Position numbers and translations under genes: made by a program. Shown here in pieces: positions 1-11,368 of a DNA stretch of 38,986 nucleotides. How positions within the stretch are numbered: position 1 is the stretch's first letter; every line of letters starts with the position of its first letter. Below the pieces are notes generated by a model that did not search any database, was not told the origin of the DNA, and worked only from the letters and a program-made list of their open reading frames with translations. This stretch comes from Pelargonium cotyledonis (Eukaryota > Streptophyta > Magnoliopsida > Geraniales > Geraniaceae), in the NCBI GenBank assembly GCA_036897625.1, contig JAYMTA010000126.1:1-38986 (forward strand). The letters are read 5' to 3'.

Positions 1-3000
1 GAGTCTAAGGCTTTTGAACAGCAAGAAGCTGCACGTAATGGAACTCGGAAGCCTGATCCATCCATTGCCAGCAAAGGCCATCTAAGGTAACTTTTGTATT
101 TCTATGAGTGGATCTTTCTGCATTTGATCATAAGATTTAAGGTGTGCTTTCTCATGCTACTTCATTGCACAATCCCACCATTGGAATACACTATTTTTTT
201 TGGTATGGTTGCTTTTACTTCCACATTCTGAAATCAAATAATTGGTAATACTAATTAAAAATGCAATGGAAAGTAACCATTACGACTCATCTACTTGCTA
301 CATGTCGCTTACTGAGGACTATGAAGATATGTTTAATTGCTTTCTTCTGGATACTTATAAGTTTTAACGGCCATATCAAATGATATTTATCTCGCTGTTA
401 ACGTTAACCAGAAAAAGAAGTTTCATAGACTTATAGTGGATTTTTGATATCTTAGTGAAGATGTTCCTTTGGTTTATATAGAAAGATAGTACCTGTTCCA
501 TTTCATTTTATTGCAAGTCATATGCACCATGTGCATGCAATGAGGCTGATAGAGGTTGCGTCATGCGTGTGTGAGGCACTTCTTATCTTATGATACCGTT
601 TATGCTTATTCGACTCATTGAAAGATGTTGCTTATGGATGTTACAAAATTTGCAGTGTATCTGATTTGCTTGATTACATTAATCCAAGTCATGATGCCAA
701 GGGGAGAGATATGGTGGCAGTAAGGAGGAAAAACTATATTGCAAAGGTATGTTGGATTATAGGGTCATGGTGGGTCAAATTTTGTAGCCTTTTTTATGCC
801 AATTGGATTTGAGATAAGTTCCTCTTGTTAAATTCTCACATGGGAAGAACTTTTCAACTGGTTGTTTGTCACTTTTGGCAGCCTCTTTCTTTTTAATTAG
901 TCGAGAACTATTTAACGAAATCTGATGATGGCTGATTTTCCAGTGAACTGTGGTTTGTAAATTATAACTATAAGCTTAATTGCCAGAATAGGAATCTTAG
1001 TGGCAGACTGAAACAAGGATGAAAAATAGTAGTCTATGAACTTTAGAGGTGTACAGGATTTTTACGTCAACCATGCGTGGAAGTTCCAAGGACAGAGAAA
1101 CACCTCCATATAAGTGAAACTTGTTATCTTTGTCATCATAGACCATATAAGTGACGACATTTCCTCATAAGGGTGAACTTACTTTTTTAGCACAGCCCCA
1201 AAGTCATAGAAAGATATGAACAAACCACTTCCTAGTCAAGATAGGATAATCTGAGACCTAACTAATCATCTATTGAAGGGAAAACTAATGTATGGCTTGT
1301 AGCTAGATGGGAAGCTCACCTACTGGACCTGTGTACCTTAAAGTCATAGAAAGATATTAACACACGACTTTCCTAGTCATGATCTGAGACCTAACTAAGA
1401 TTCTACCAATGGGAAACCTAATGAACCGGCATATGTTCTTTTGAAGCCCTTAATCACTAGCATACCAGATGGATAGTTTTAATATGCATTTTTATATAAT
1501 GCCATTCACGATTCATCCCTCCGCTCTAAAGAAATGGACTTCTGTGCGTATTTCTTTGCAGGTGAAGGGGAAACCGGATCAAACTTCTAGCTTGGCTAGT
1601 TCTGATGGATCTCCAAAGGATAGCCCCAAAAAGGCTGCAGTTGAGGAGGCACAAATACATGTATTAGGTGGTGATGACGACGAGAACCAGGAGACTACCG
1701 TTGAACCAGTTGAGTCCCAGCAACTTGTGCTGGAAGAGACTAAAGTGGAGAAGCTGAATATTGCCGGTGAATTTCCATCTGAAACAAGTATTCAATTTGG
1801 TGATGATGGAAGACAAGCTGAAGGGAATGATGGGTGGCAATCTGTTCAAAGGCCAAGATCAGCAGGCTCATATGGACGGCGAATGAAACAGCGACGTGGC
1901 ACTATTGCAAAGGTCCACAGTCATCAGAAAACAAATGTGGAAACAGTCATGGAACATGCCCAAACCAAGACTAATCATCAGAATAGTAGGCACTACCTGT
2001 TGAAGAAACGACCAGTATCTCATGGAAATTATTCAGAGTACCTTCCCATGAATGCCTCATCAGGTCCTAAATTTGGGCGAAGAGTAATCAAAACTTTAAC
2101 ATACAGGGTTAAGTCTGTGCCTTCATCTACCAAAGATGAAGTTACTGATATTCCTAGAGACAGTGGAGAATCTTTGGTATCTAAACCAAACAACTTCAGT
2201 CCAATGAATAATCCAGTGGTTAGTAGTATTGGCAAATCTCCATCATACAAGGAAGTGGCACTGGCCCCTCCAGGTACTATAGCCAAGTTGCAGTTTAGGG
2301 TGCCCTATAGTGATATTCCCGATAACTTGGTAGATGGCCGTGGAAAACAAGAAGAAGAAGCTTATGATGCGAAGAAAAATGCTGGCACAATGATTAAAGG
2401 GGTAAACAATATAGTTGAAGAGAACAATAAAATTTCTGATGGGGATTCCGCCATTGAATTGAAAGATAATTTTGATGTGATTGAAAAGAAAGGAGAAGGA
2501 GAGACAAACGATGCAGTAGAAGATGTCCCTTCAAAAATAGATTCATTGAATGTTGAAGCGCTTGTACCATGTGATGTTGAAGTTCACAATGAGGTTCAAA
2601 CAGGAATTCTAGAAGACGGAATGCCAGATTCAATTGATTCTCCTAATGAAGAACTCCCTGGGAAGGATTTATCTGGCAGTTTTGAACCCCACACCAATAT
2701 GAACTCCATGTTGCAAGGAGTAGAAGATCTGAAGGACAAATCCTCAGTCCTAATTTTAGGTGATACTCGGGGATTTGCTAACAAGAGGTTGTCTGCATCG
2801 GCAGCTCCGTTCAACCCATCACCCATTGTACGTCCTGCACCAGTTCCCATGAACATAAGTCATCCTACTGGACCTGGTGCGGTCCCAGCTATTGCGCCTT
2901 GGCCAGTAAACATGACCCTTCACCCAGGGCCTGGTACTGTCTTACCTGGCGGTAATCCTCTCTCTCATCACCCATACCCATCACCTCCTCCAACTCCAAA

Positions 3001-3682
3001 TATGATACAGCCATTGCCGTTTTTGTACCCTTCTTTTACTCAGGTACCTACCACTACCTTTCCTGTAACCAGCAGTGCCTTTCATCCCAATCATTTTGCA
3101 TGGCCATGCAATATGAAACACAATGTATCAGATTTCATTCCTACTACAGTTTGGCCGGGTTGTCATCCAGTGGAGTTTTCTGTACCACGCTCACAACCAG
3201 TTGCTGAGCCTATTGCTGATCGCAGTTTGGAGCCTAAAGGACACCATGATGGGTCTGGAAGTTTGAGTTTATTGCCGATTCTGCCATTGGAGATTGATGG
3301 TACAAGAGAAATTAAGAAAGACGTAAACCTTATAGCATCAGAGTTGGTTTATAATGCAAACAGAATACCTGGTGTTGGGTTGGAAAATGCAAAGGAAAAT
3401 GGTCATATGAGTCCAAGCAGGCTTGAAAACACTGGGAATGAACTGAATCAGAACAAAAGCCCAAATGAGAATACTGGATTTAGTGGTGATCAAACCTTCA
3501 GTATTCTGATAAGGGGGAGGAGAAACCGAAAGCAGACTTTGAGAGTGCCTATCAGTTTGCTCAGTCGACCATATGGCTCTCAATCTTTCAAAGTTACATA
3601 TAACAGAGTAGTCCGTGGGAGTGAAGTTCCCAAGTCTACCAATTTTCCTCGTACTGAAGATTGTACAGCTTCTGCTTCATAA
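1..3682 (+). CDS. REC: REC/TSS-type CLU-related TPR protein, 3' part only
   Basis: Partial gene. Exons seen: 1-86 (enters from outside the window, ends in phase 2 before GTAACT), 656-746, and 1562-3682 (large last exon, TAA stop). Together they give 765 C-terminal residues in one frame. The first two exons encode the conserved [15 protein letters not shown] and [18 protein letters not shown] block that follows the TPR region in plant REDUCED CHLOROPLAST COVERAGE / TSS proteins, relatives of the mitochondrial-distribution protein CLU/FRIENDLY. The last exon carries [18 protein letters not shown], a basic patch, a long acidic low-complexity stretch, a Pro-rich segment at about nt 2800-3060, and the terminal [20 protein letters not shown] motif. 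Family role (known): cytosolic/nuclear proteins that set chloroplast compartment size. The open frame continues upstream to 1469 only by chance inside the intron; the CAG acceptor at 1559-1561 and the family match fix the exon start at 1562. Which of the REC paralogues this is cannot be decided without the N-terminal part. Confidence 0.9.
1200..1423. repeat. tandem pair of ~85-90 bp direct repeats in the REC intron
   Basis: Two diverged copies, 1200-1290 and 1340-1423, both open with AAAGTCATAGAAAGATAT, share CTAGTCA and TCTGAGACCTAACTAA in the middle, and end with GGGAAA-CTAATG. They are about 140 bp apart in the intron before the last REC exon. No coding potential; origin unknown. Confidence 0.75.
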
Positions 3683-3876
3683 CTTGAAGCATTTTTGTTC
3701 TTGCCAAAAAAATGGTACTAGGATTCTGCAGAGAAGAAGTAGAAGATATAGACCTACATTGTCATACACGAACAAGATTGGAGTGGTCTAATCTTTCGTG
3801 GATTTCACGTTTGGAAATTGTTTTAGCGATTTTCTGTTGGCTCCAATTTCTGAGGTGATGCAGGTTTGTTCCTAAT

Positions 3877-3882
3877 AATAAA
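3877..3882 (+). terminator. poly(A) signal AATAAA of REC
   Basis: Canonical AATAAA 195 bases after the REC stop codon, in an AT-rich context. It would set the 3' end if the downstream 3970-4033 segment is not used. Confidence 0.4.
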
Positions 3883-4645
3883 ATCCAATGTGTCCATATT
3901 TTTCAGTTAGTACATTTACATATAAAAGTCTGATTGTTGCTTTTACTAATCTGTTGCTGGTCTCTCCAGATTGCAAGCGGACAACGTGCAGTGAGTGCAG
4001 ATGAAGAGTCAAGTCTGTCTGCTTTAGATTCGGTACTGCATCTCATCCTTTACTTCATTTATTCCAGTATCCGGATGGTAAACTGGTAGTTTATATTTTA
4101 TAAGCCTGATTACAAATGGGAACCATTCATATAAATTTGTTTTGCAAGGGTTATAGTTTAGGACATTGCTAGGTTTATTAATATTTGTGAATGCGGAAAC
4201 TGGAAAATACTACGATAAAATCTGTGAAAACTTTTATTATAGTATATCTTCACGGGTTGACAAGTGACTCTACATAATGTGCAGGTTTACAGTAGGAACT
4301 TTTGGGACTTCAGTAGGTGTTCTTAATGGAGATTTTGATATTTTGGTTCCCCAAACTTTTGGTTCACAATTTAGTTAGGAGATTTTTGATATTTTGGATC
4401 ATAGCATTAAGGGATTGAAATCAATTTTGATTCCCCATAGCAATGACTTTTAACAATTATTTTGATTAAATTGTAAATGATTTGAGTTATTCTTTTAGCT
4501 GAGTATCAATATGTTGACTTTTAATAGTTGACTAGTATCTTTCATTGTCTTACAATTGAACAATGATGCCAAAATAAAGCTATTTCGTTTTCTTAATTCT
4601 TTTAAATATCTTGAGAGATGGACATGTAAGTTGGCATGCCACATT

Positions 4646-4766
4646 GAAACTAGAGACAAACACTCAGTAGGGCAAGTGGTTGATTTCACTTGTTCTCTCG
4701 ATATCTCAGGTTCGAGTCTCGGTGTTTGTACGCTTGCTGATAAAAAAAACACAGAAACTAGAGACA
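4646..4766 (+). mobile_element. short tRNA-derived SINE, copy 1, with 13-bp target-site duplication
   Basis: The body is about 95 bp (4659-4753). A pol III box-B-like GGTTCGAGTCTC lies at 4709-4720, with a box-A-like TAGGGCAAGTGG upstream, and the 3' end is GCTTGCTGAT followed by an A-run. A perfect 13-bp direct repeat, GAAACTAGAGACA, flanks it at 4646-4658 and 4754-4766, the mark of LINE-type retroposition. The core matches the second copy at 6159-6256. Unusually short for a SINE. The family is not named because no database could be searched. Confidence 0.8.
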
Positions 4767-5050
4767 TTTACATGAAATAGTGGCACCCTTTTTGCCAAGG
4801 AAAAATCTTTCACTATAACCATTAATCTTTGATGAATAATCACAAGATGATCCTCTTTAGTCTCACTGTTATAAAATATTAAACAAAAATAATGCTCATT
4901 ATATAAGAATGCAATCACTATTTACATGTTTAGCAAATCATTTAGCTAGCTACCACACTTAAGACCACACAATACATGAATTGGCTTAGAAATGTAGGTT
5001 TCAAATTCAGGTTTAGGCCTCACATAGCATAGTAGTGGAAAAATCAGCTA

Positions 5051-6522
5051 TTATGCAACTGGGTTCATTTGGTAGGTTTCAGTAGGCTGAGAAGCCTTCT
5101 TCTCTGATATTCTCATCCATAGCAAAGCTTCTAGTACAATAACTGTTAATATAGTTATTCCAACTAGAAACCCTTGTCCGATTTTCCACTCGTTCCCGGC
5201 GTGCCCTAACTGTATCCCCAAAGCTATATTCAGCGCCGCGAAGAAAATGGCAAACCTTCCCGTCCAGTGATGATACCAATTCCAGTATCTTCGGATCTTG
5301 GAATCCTTGTTGGGGCTTAAAAAGAATGCCAGTATCTGAAATTCATAAGTCACAGAACACAGTCAATATTCAAAACAAGTAGAAAACATATAAAGACAGA
5401 TACATTATGTTATATCTACCTGGAGTATACTTAGGACAAGAACAAAGATTCCGATGCCTCTGTGTTCGGGTATGTCCGCGTTGACTAGAGCATAGAGTTG
5501 CTGTCCAACGATGACAGCAGCGAGCCCGATCATGAATCCCAGAAACTGGAAAACAATATGAAGATAGTACCAGAGTGGTTCCTTGTGCTTGAAGTATCTT
5601 GCAAAAATAGCCCCAAATGGTATGAACACTCCCCATCCCATTATGCCCAATACACCATGTGTCTTCTTCATCTTACTTATACTCGGAGTATTCGAAGGAG
5701 TAACAAAACCTTTGGAGAAGTCGAATATGATGCTCGTTTTATCGTCATGTCGGGTGAGAAGTCTATGGCCCGGGTACTTAGTCCCGATCGCCAGTATGAT
5801 TGGCTGGCGACTGACTTGAGCCTCGAACTTCATCTGAAACGCTAGATAGATCGAGGCCCCGTAGAGGACAACAGAAGCCGGGACATTAGTGAGAGGCAAT
5901 TCGCCTTTGTTCGGGATGACTTGTGATCTATGAGCTCCCTGCAAGTAGTATTGGCTGATTTTGGCTCTGCCTTTTGGTGTCAACCACCCAACCATGGCAC
6001 TAGACCCAACCATCATCCCATCTTTTGAGAAACCCAATCCTACCCATCCGCTGGTGTATACTGCAGACACAATAATGGTCATCACATTGTCCTCTGTTTG
6101 GGAATGCTGTCATAACCAAAACAAAACATTTATGTATCAGCCAAAATGGAAAATTCAGAACAACCTTCATCGGGACAAGTGACTTTAACGCACTTGCTTC
6201 TTTTGAGATCTCAGGTTCGAGTCTCGGTTGTTACGCTTGCTTATCAAAAAAATTGAAAAATTCAGTATCGGGATAGGAAGAAGATTGAATAGGATCTGTT
6301 ACGTACCCTTAAAACGATAGTGTTCCAGACCGGAGAGCATTGCATATCAGAAATATTGGAGTATGGTGGAGGAAGAACTGTGCTCAAATCAGCATTGCAA
6401 AGTTGCATTACATTTTGAACTGATGGATTGTAAGGAACTGGTTGAGCAGCAGCAAATGAGTTGTGTTTGAGGACAAAGCTGAGAAGCCATAACCAAACAG
6501 CAACATTGGATGCAACAACCAT
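5051..6522 (-). CDS. cytochrome b561 and DOMON domain-containing protein
   Basis: Three coding exons on the - strand: 6522-6307, 6106-5420 and 5335-5051 (TAA), joined in phase 0 at GTACGT/CAG and GTAGAT/CAG sites; 395 aa. Residues 1-25 form a signal peptide (hydrophobic core, then FAAA). A DOMON domain follows at about 50-200 (VSAVYTSGWVGLGFSKDG, MVGSSAMVGWL, YYLQGAH). A cytochrome b561 core of several membrane helices starts near 220. The four expected haem-ligand histidines are visible: H222 (KKTHGVLG), H255 (WYYLHIVF), H287 (PEHRGIG) and the HH at 323-324 (WYHHWTGR). Known role of the family (CYBDOM): ascorbate-reducible trans-plasma-membrane electron transfer. The closest remembered relative is Arabidopsis At2g04850, once annotated auxin-responsive. 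The ATG at 6522 was chosen because the signal peptide starts there. Intron 1 holds an antisense SINE. Confidence 0.93.
6150..6265 (+). mobile_element. short tRNA-derived SINE, copy 2, in b561 intron 1
   Basis: Body about 6159-6256. It shares with copy 1 the run CTCAGGTTCGAGTCTCGG (box-B-like part at 6214-6225), the upstream GGG-CAAGTG segment, and the tail CGCTTGCTTATC plus A-run. Flanking 9-bp repeats AAAATTCAG lie at 6150-6158 and 6257-6265, extendable with one mismatch. It lies antisense within intron 1 of the b561/DOMON gene. Confidence 0.75.
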
Positions 6523-8114
6523 TGTAGTTTTGGGGAAAACAATGAAGAGAGTGATGGAGATGAAGATGAAGATTGTTGGAGAATGTGGTGAGGAGTGAGC
6601 AGAGGTTGAGAGGTATCATCAGTCTGATTAATGGGTTGGTGGTGGTGGCAGTTGGTGATGGTATTTTGGCGGGTGATCATCATCATCATCATCATGCCTC
6701 TTCCTGTCTTTTCAACTGTTTATTTTTCTTTATTTTCTTTCTAATGTGAAAATTATATTTCCTATAATTAGTAGCAATATGTAGTTCACGAGAGTGTTTT
6801 TGTTGTGAATGTGATGTCTCAGACTGCAAATAAATCTTAAAAACATACTGAGATATTTAAAAAAAATAAAATATAACAATTAGAAATTCAATTTGAGTCT
6901 CATTTATGTTAATGCTTGCAATATTACACACAAAATTAATTAATTCTTCAAACTGTGTTACTGGACCAAAAAAATAATCAAAGCAGTTGAATTAGTAATG
7001 AAGCAATTATAATAACCACATTTTTGGTGGGGCATATGATTGATAAACTAATTACGGGCATTGGGGCTGACTTGTTTTGCGTTGCAAGAAACACAAAAGT
7101 CCCCACAAGAATCAATTTGACAACTCAACCAATAATAAGTACTATAGTTAAGATTAAATCCCATTTGTATTACTATATATTGGATGGATTATGAGGTTTG
7201 GGTGATTAATTGGAAGGTGATACGTCGTTTTTGTTTTTGTCCCATAAGTTGGTGTACAGCTTTTTTGGTCAATTAAATTAGCTGCAAAATTTTGGAGTGG
7301 TTAGGACTCTAAATTTTGAATCAACGACATTGGTTCCATATATTAATTTGAATTGAGGACATTTTTTTAGGGAAAAAAGCTAAATCATCATCTAAATCTT
7401 TCTAATGATGTACATATAGCTACACGAATAATGTTGCATCACATGTGAGTACAAGAGTTTACGTACATGTCCCAAGTCTTCAGTTATTCGTTTTTACATT
7501 ATATATATATATATATGTTCTCACTTCATGCAAATGTAATTTGTTAATTAGTCGTCCATCAATATCTTCATTCTTAATATAGTAACATAATAAACTTAAA
7601 CGAACATAGTAGATTTTTAGCATTACTCCAAAACAAACTTCTAATAGTATATAATCAGCTCATCTTATTAATCAGGAATGTCACACAGTCACACTCTAAT
7701 ACGTACTTGATATAAGCTAGCTCTGATCATCATTGTAAAGACCAACACATAACATAACTCACACATATACATACATACATACATACATACATACACGCAT
7801 ATATATGTTATGAGTTATAATCTCATACAAACTATGAGTTCTTTCCTAGAAACTCAAATCTCAAACTCCACCAAATCTTATACTTAGTAGTCATGGAAAT
7901 GTTGTGTTCATTCAGAGATAGCAATTAGACCTAATGATATATATATGGAGAAGAATCTCAACAAGATTTATTGACTGAGAGTATTAACACTCATACCCGA
8001 TCCAATAAATTTGTGAGAGTGAACCGCTTGTCCGATTCTATTTCGTTTGTCGATCTCTTGACAAAGAGTATAAGACAATAAATCATAATTGATTCTAGGC
8101 GCGATATGTATATA
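6523..8114. other. intergenic region between b561 and DUF1442 genes
   Basis: The first ~200 bases upstream of the b561 start contain an (ATC)n run near 6676-6697, probably 5' UTR or promoter. The rest is very AT-rich, with (AT)n at about 7500-7517 and (CATA)n at about 7765-7795. The segment 7900-8114 is the likely 3' UTR of the DUF1442 gene. No gene seen. Confidence 0.6.
7765..7795. repeat. (CATA)n microsatellite
   Basis: About seven uninterrupted CATA units in the intergenic region, followed by ACACGCATATATATG. A further ACATACATACATATATATATATA tract lies near 8873-8898 in the DUF1442 intron. Confidence 0.85.
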
Positions 8115-9634
8115 TCAAGAGTTTCGGGGCAGCCTGAAAATATGTTCCTCCCCACTCTTCTCATCAACCTTCACAACCCACTGGCTCTTGTTATTAACAT
8201 TCTTGTTGCTTGATCTCACTTTCATCATCTTCCTGGCTTCACATCTTCTCTGAGCCTTCAAGCAGCAATTGCTTCTCCCAATAACATTAATCTCCATTCC
8301 TTTACCGATCGGATTCTTCATAGACCGTACAGCAACGTCCTTGTTCTTAATCCCCAACCCTCCCGATCTCCTCTCGCCCAAATTGCTCGCCACAACCATC
8401 GATCTCTTCGGGTTCACGTCCACCATCTTCAGAAGCTTCTGGTACTCCTCGTTCTTGCAATCCACCAGCGAGAAGTCGATGTTCTCGTAGCTCCGCAGCA
8501 GCTCGAAAGGGTCTCCGGTCTTCAATTCTACCATTTCTTGGAGACCCGAGTTTTCTAGAAGTTTCTTGTTGGATTCGTGGTCGGGGGCGTGAGGGTTTGG
8601 GTGGATGCAGACGAGCTTGCCCCCGGTGTGCCTGGCGGCGGCGGCTAGGGCTAGTGTTGAAGGGAACACACCTGCGGGTGTGACCTCGACTATGAGCTTT
8701 GCGTTCATGCCTGCGGCTAGAGCCGATACGAACTCGTTGCTTCCTGGTTCTTGTATGTTCTTTGAATGATCGCAATGTGACATTCTCGTCTTCTCATTGT
8801 TACACTATATTTACGTACATAACAAATGATTCTCAAGTTAACTCATAAACCACATATATTATAATACATATTTACATACATACATATATATATATATAAT
8901 GGCGGGGCGTAAGATAGGTTGTAGCAAGCATCTATCTGTACGTACTATTCTTCAGAACTCTATTAAATATTAAGTAAGTTTTTTCCTCGTATTCAATATT
9001 ATGGCTCTACTACTGCACACACGGTAGAAAACCTACGTGCACATGTATAGATCGGTGCTACACAATTCCCTAGGCGGTGCCTAAGTTTTGCTCAAAAGAG
9101 GAGACAACTTCAATTAAAAATCACATAAAAGGGATAAAATCTTCTTTAAGCTAAAGGAGCCATCACTATCATGGCTGATGCATTTTTGTTGAAATAATTG
9201 AATTTTTTTTGGTACATAATGAAGTTTTGGGAGCTGATTGTGAGCAACTATCTAAGACGCCTGTGCCCTAGCTCCGCCGTTGGATGGGGTAGAATTTCAA
9301 TGCATGCTCAATACCGATCGCTAAATTATTTACAATCATAACCTATTTGTTCTCAATGCAATCATATATCCATGAACATATATAAACACCAAAAAAACAA
9401 TCAATAATCGTAATAAAAGAAATGAAACATTTAATTTTCAGTGACAATAAATAGGAATCAGTTAGTTTCTTGAAGCTCTTAACCCTAAAAAGAAAATAAT
9501 CATTTCTAGCTAAATTAAAACCACAATCGAACAAAATTGAATGTCATGTTTATCCTGAATTTCGTAAAGAAAAATCTTACCAACTTGAGGGTATCAAGAT
9601 AAGCATTTGTAGCAGAGGAGGCAGACCATTCCAT
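8115..9634 (-). CDS. DUF1442 family protein (Rossmann-like, putative methyltransferase fold)
   Basis: Two coding exons on the - strand. Exon 1, 9634-9581, encodes only MEWSASSATNAYLDTLKL and ends at a clean GTAAG donor; exon 2 runs 8792-8115. They join in phase 0 (intron 8793-9580) to give 243 aa. The family, a plant-specific DUF1442 group including At2g45360 and At5g62280, normally begins W-S/A-x-E-x-A-x-x-A-Y-x-x-T-x-K, which is why the tiny upstream exon is included although exon 2 has its own ATG at 8783. Exon 2 carries EPGSNEFVSALAAGMNAKLI, then AARHTGGKLVCIHPNP, FSLVDCKNEEY and SMVVASNL, fitting a Rossmann-type fold of unproven biochemical function. The basic C-terminal tail (KVRSSNKNVNNKSQW) is longer than I remember for the family. 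Exon 2 is clearly more GC-rich than its surroundings. The exact acceptor (AG at 8794-8793) is inferred from phase. Confidence 0.87.
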
Positions 9635-10869
9635 CTTCACCTACAATTTTCCAGTAAATTTATAAATCTTGATATATGTGGATATATATCAATTAATAAT
9701 TAAAGAAAAATTGTAAAATGAATTGGGTATGGAAGCTGCAAACAACTTATGGACAAGAATGATGATTTAGAGTTGTTGTAATTGTGATCAGTACTGTTGG
9801 TTTTGAAGTAATAATTAAATTAAATTAATTTTAATGGGGATTTGGGTGGATTTTGTTTTTCTTCTTCTTCTTGCAATATGCTTCCTTTTCTGGGATTGCA
9901 AAGAAAGCACTTGCAATTGGGGCTAATAATTTTATGTCACAATTTAACATAATTTTGCAATTTTAAATATTAAGGATTTTGTGTGGGGACATATCACCAA
10001 CAAATTCGGTGGATTATTTATAGCAATTTACTATAAAAAAAAATACTCTCATAATCCTGAAAATTTTGTTATATTTTCTTGCCATAAAAAAACAATTAGG
10101 TCACAAAATCTTTCTCCTACAGATTATTTTGAGGTAATTACGGGTAATTATGCTGTAATGAAGGATTCTGGGTTAATGAAAATTTTCTGATTTGTTTAAA
10201 GATAGTTGTAGTGGAAAATGTATAACCAGACAATTAGTTAAATATATGTCGTACTTTTTGGAGAAATAAAAACTATTTGTCGTACTTCACAACAAAATAG
10301 CTAGGGTTGTTTTATAACGGTTTAAACTTATGTTTGTTGGTAGGCCAGTTTTTTAAGATCTAACTATATATGAGTATACAAGCATTAGACATTTAGATTT
10401 ATCGTATAAGTGAAGAAAAAAAAAAACGAGTTTAAGTTATGTTTACACAAATACGGAGAAAGTAAAACAATTTGAACCAATTTGTATTGCTCGTGATTTT
10501 ATAGTTTGACTTCCAAAATGTGAATATTCATATTTATTCGTCACATGCAAGTTTGTTTTGTAAATATAAATATAAATTTTGTAAATTCTAGACTTATAAA
10601 ATGTCTTTTTATCATAACAAAAACGATGTCTTTTTATCACAACAAATGTCTTTTATTTGTTGGTCACTCCATTAATTTATAGTATGTTCTACATTACTAT
10701 AAAATATGCCACATTAGCCTGGATCAAAAAAATAAGAGACAATGTTGCATCAATAGTAGATTAATTAAAATCCTACACTTATAAATCCTAAAAAGTAGTT
10801 GAATTTTAACTTTTCATGGTATAGCTGAATACAATATACAGATGAATATATGTATTGCGACTCAATGTT
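9635..10869. other. promoter side of DUF1442 gene and intergenic DNA
   Basis: Upstream of the DUF1442 ATG, CTACAATTTT at 9641-9650 reads as a TTGTAG acceptor on the - strand, so a 5' UTR intron is possible. A CTT-rich pyrimidine tract lies at about 9857-9872. The remainder, up to the small-gene duplication, is AT-rich with no supported gene. A short repeated phrase (ATGTCTTTTTATCA-AACAA) occurs near 10600-10650. Confidence 0.5.
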
Positions 10870-10919
10870 ATATATTGTTGAAAATGAAAAACAAACAATA
10901 ATAGTGAAGTAATATAATC

Positions 10920-10925
10920 TTTATT
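10920..10925 (-). terminator. poly(A) signal AATAAA of small gene copy A
   Basis: GAAATAAAG on the - strand about 100 bases after the stop codon; conserved at the equivalent place in copy B. Confidence 0.5.
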
Positions 10926-11021
10926 TCATATTTCGAAACTCGAAAGTAACGTTACAATCGATATATATGTCATACGTTATCTTATAAGGAATAGACGATA
11001 TATATATAATAGCTAAAAGAA

Positions 11022-11285
11022 TCATTGATCGCCTAGACGATTTATAAGATCTTGGGTTTGAGGATTTTTTCTTACGTAGGCGACGTTGTAATTAACGGGT
11101 CCATGGAGGTGACGAGCGCCCTGCTCCTTTTCTTTTGCGGGAAGAAACTCATGCATTGTTGTAGGCTTGATATCACTACTACTATTGCTGATATAAAAAT
11201 CTCTACTGCTATCAACAATATAGATGCCCTGCTCTATTTCTTGACTCACTTGAAGTTTTGCTTTTCCTTTCCCTTTCCTATCCAT
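11022..11285 (-). CDS. unrecognised small protein, tandem copy A (87 aa)
   Basis: Single-exon ORF from ATG at 11285 to TGA at 11022. I do not recognise the family. The N terminus is strongly basic (MDRKGKGKAKL), the middle is Ser-rich and acidic, and the C-terminal half carries SDIKP, MHEFLP, KEKE and HGPVNYNVAY-RK-PQTQDLINRL. There is no signal peptide, membrane segment or cysteine pattern. Evidence that it is real: a second copy (12585-12857) keeps the frame open with in-frame length changes and the same ends. Both have a TATA box about 75 bp before the ATG, the same ATG context (CACAAATATGGAT) and an AATAAA downstream. Likely soluble, and possibly nucleic-acid binding through the basic N terminus, but that is speculation. 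It could also be a lineage-restricted peptide gene. Confidence 0.65.
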   Translation of the reverse strand: MDRKGKGKAKLQVSQEIEQGIYIVDSSRDFYISNSSSDIKPTTMHEFLPAKEKEQGARHLHGPVNYNVAYVRKNPQTQDLINRLGDQ

Positions 11286-11358
11286 ATTTGTGAACTAAAG
11301 GCTATTTTTCTTAATTTCTTGTCTCTCTTTGGTGTGATCATTACAATTTTCAAGTGAC

Positions 11359-11368
11359 CTATTTATAG
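11359..11368 (-). promoter_or_regulatory. TATA box of small gene copy A
   Basis: CTATAAATAG read on the - strand, 74 bases before the ATG at 11285. It is identical in the second copy at 12932-12941, which supports a shared core promoter. Confidence 0.6.

Larger units (their letters stand above)
3683..5050. other. REC 3' UTR and convergent intergenic DNA
   Basis: Follows the REC stop codon. AATAAA at 3877-3882 is a plausible poly(A) signal. A coding-looking stretch at 3970-4033, preceded by a pyrimidine-rich CCAG and followed by GTACTG, could be a spliced 3' UTR exon or an alternative last exon. A short SINE sits at 4659-4753. The rest is AT-rich with no supported gene; the neighbour at 5051 is convergent. 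Confidence 0.6.

Noticed and set aside
1469-1561. Upstream in-frame extension of the last REC exon starting with ATG at 1469
   Set aside because: It lies inside an intron; the acceptor at 1559-1561 joins the conserved YIAK-VKGKP sequence exactly.
4700-4740. tRNA gene suggested by GGTTCGAGTCTC
   Set aside because: No cloverleaf can be formed; target-site duplications and a second copy show a SINE.
5498-5845. 115-aa open frame on the + strand
   Set aside because: Antisense shadow of exon 2 of the b561/DOMON gene; no family signal.
8347-8775. 142-aa Arg-rich open frame on the - strand
   Set aside because: Shifted-frame shadow of the GC-rich DUF1442 exon 2.
11052-11357. 101-aa + strand frame, and its equivalent at 12612-12887
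   Set aside because: Antisense of the tandem small genes; the sense frame has TATA box, leader and poly(A) signal, the antisense frame does not.
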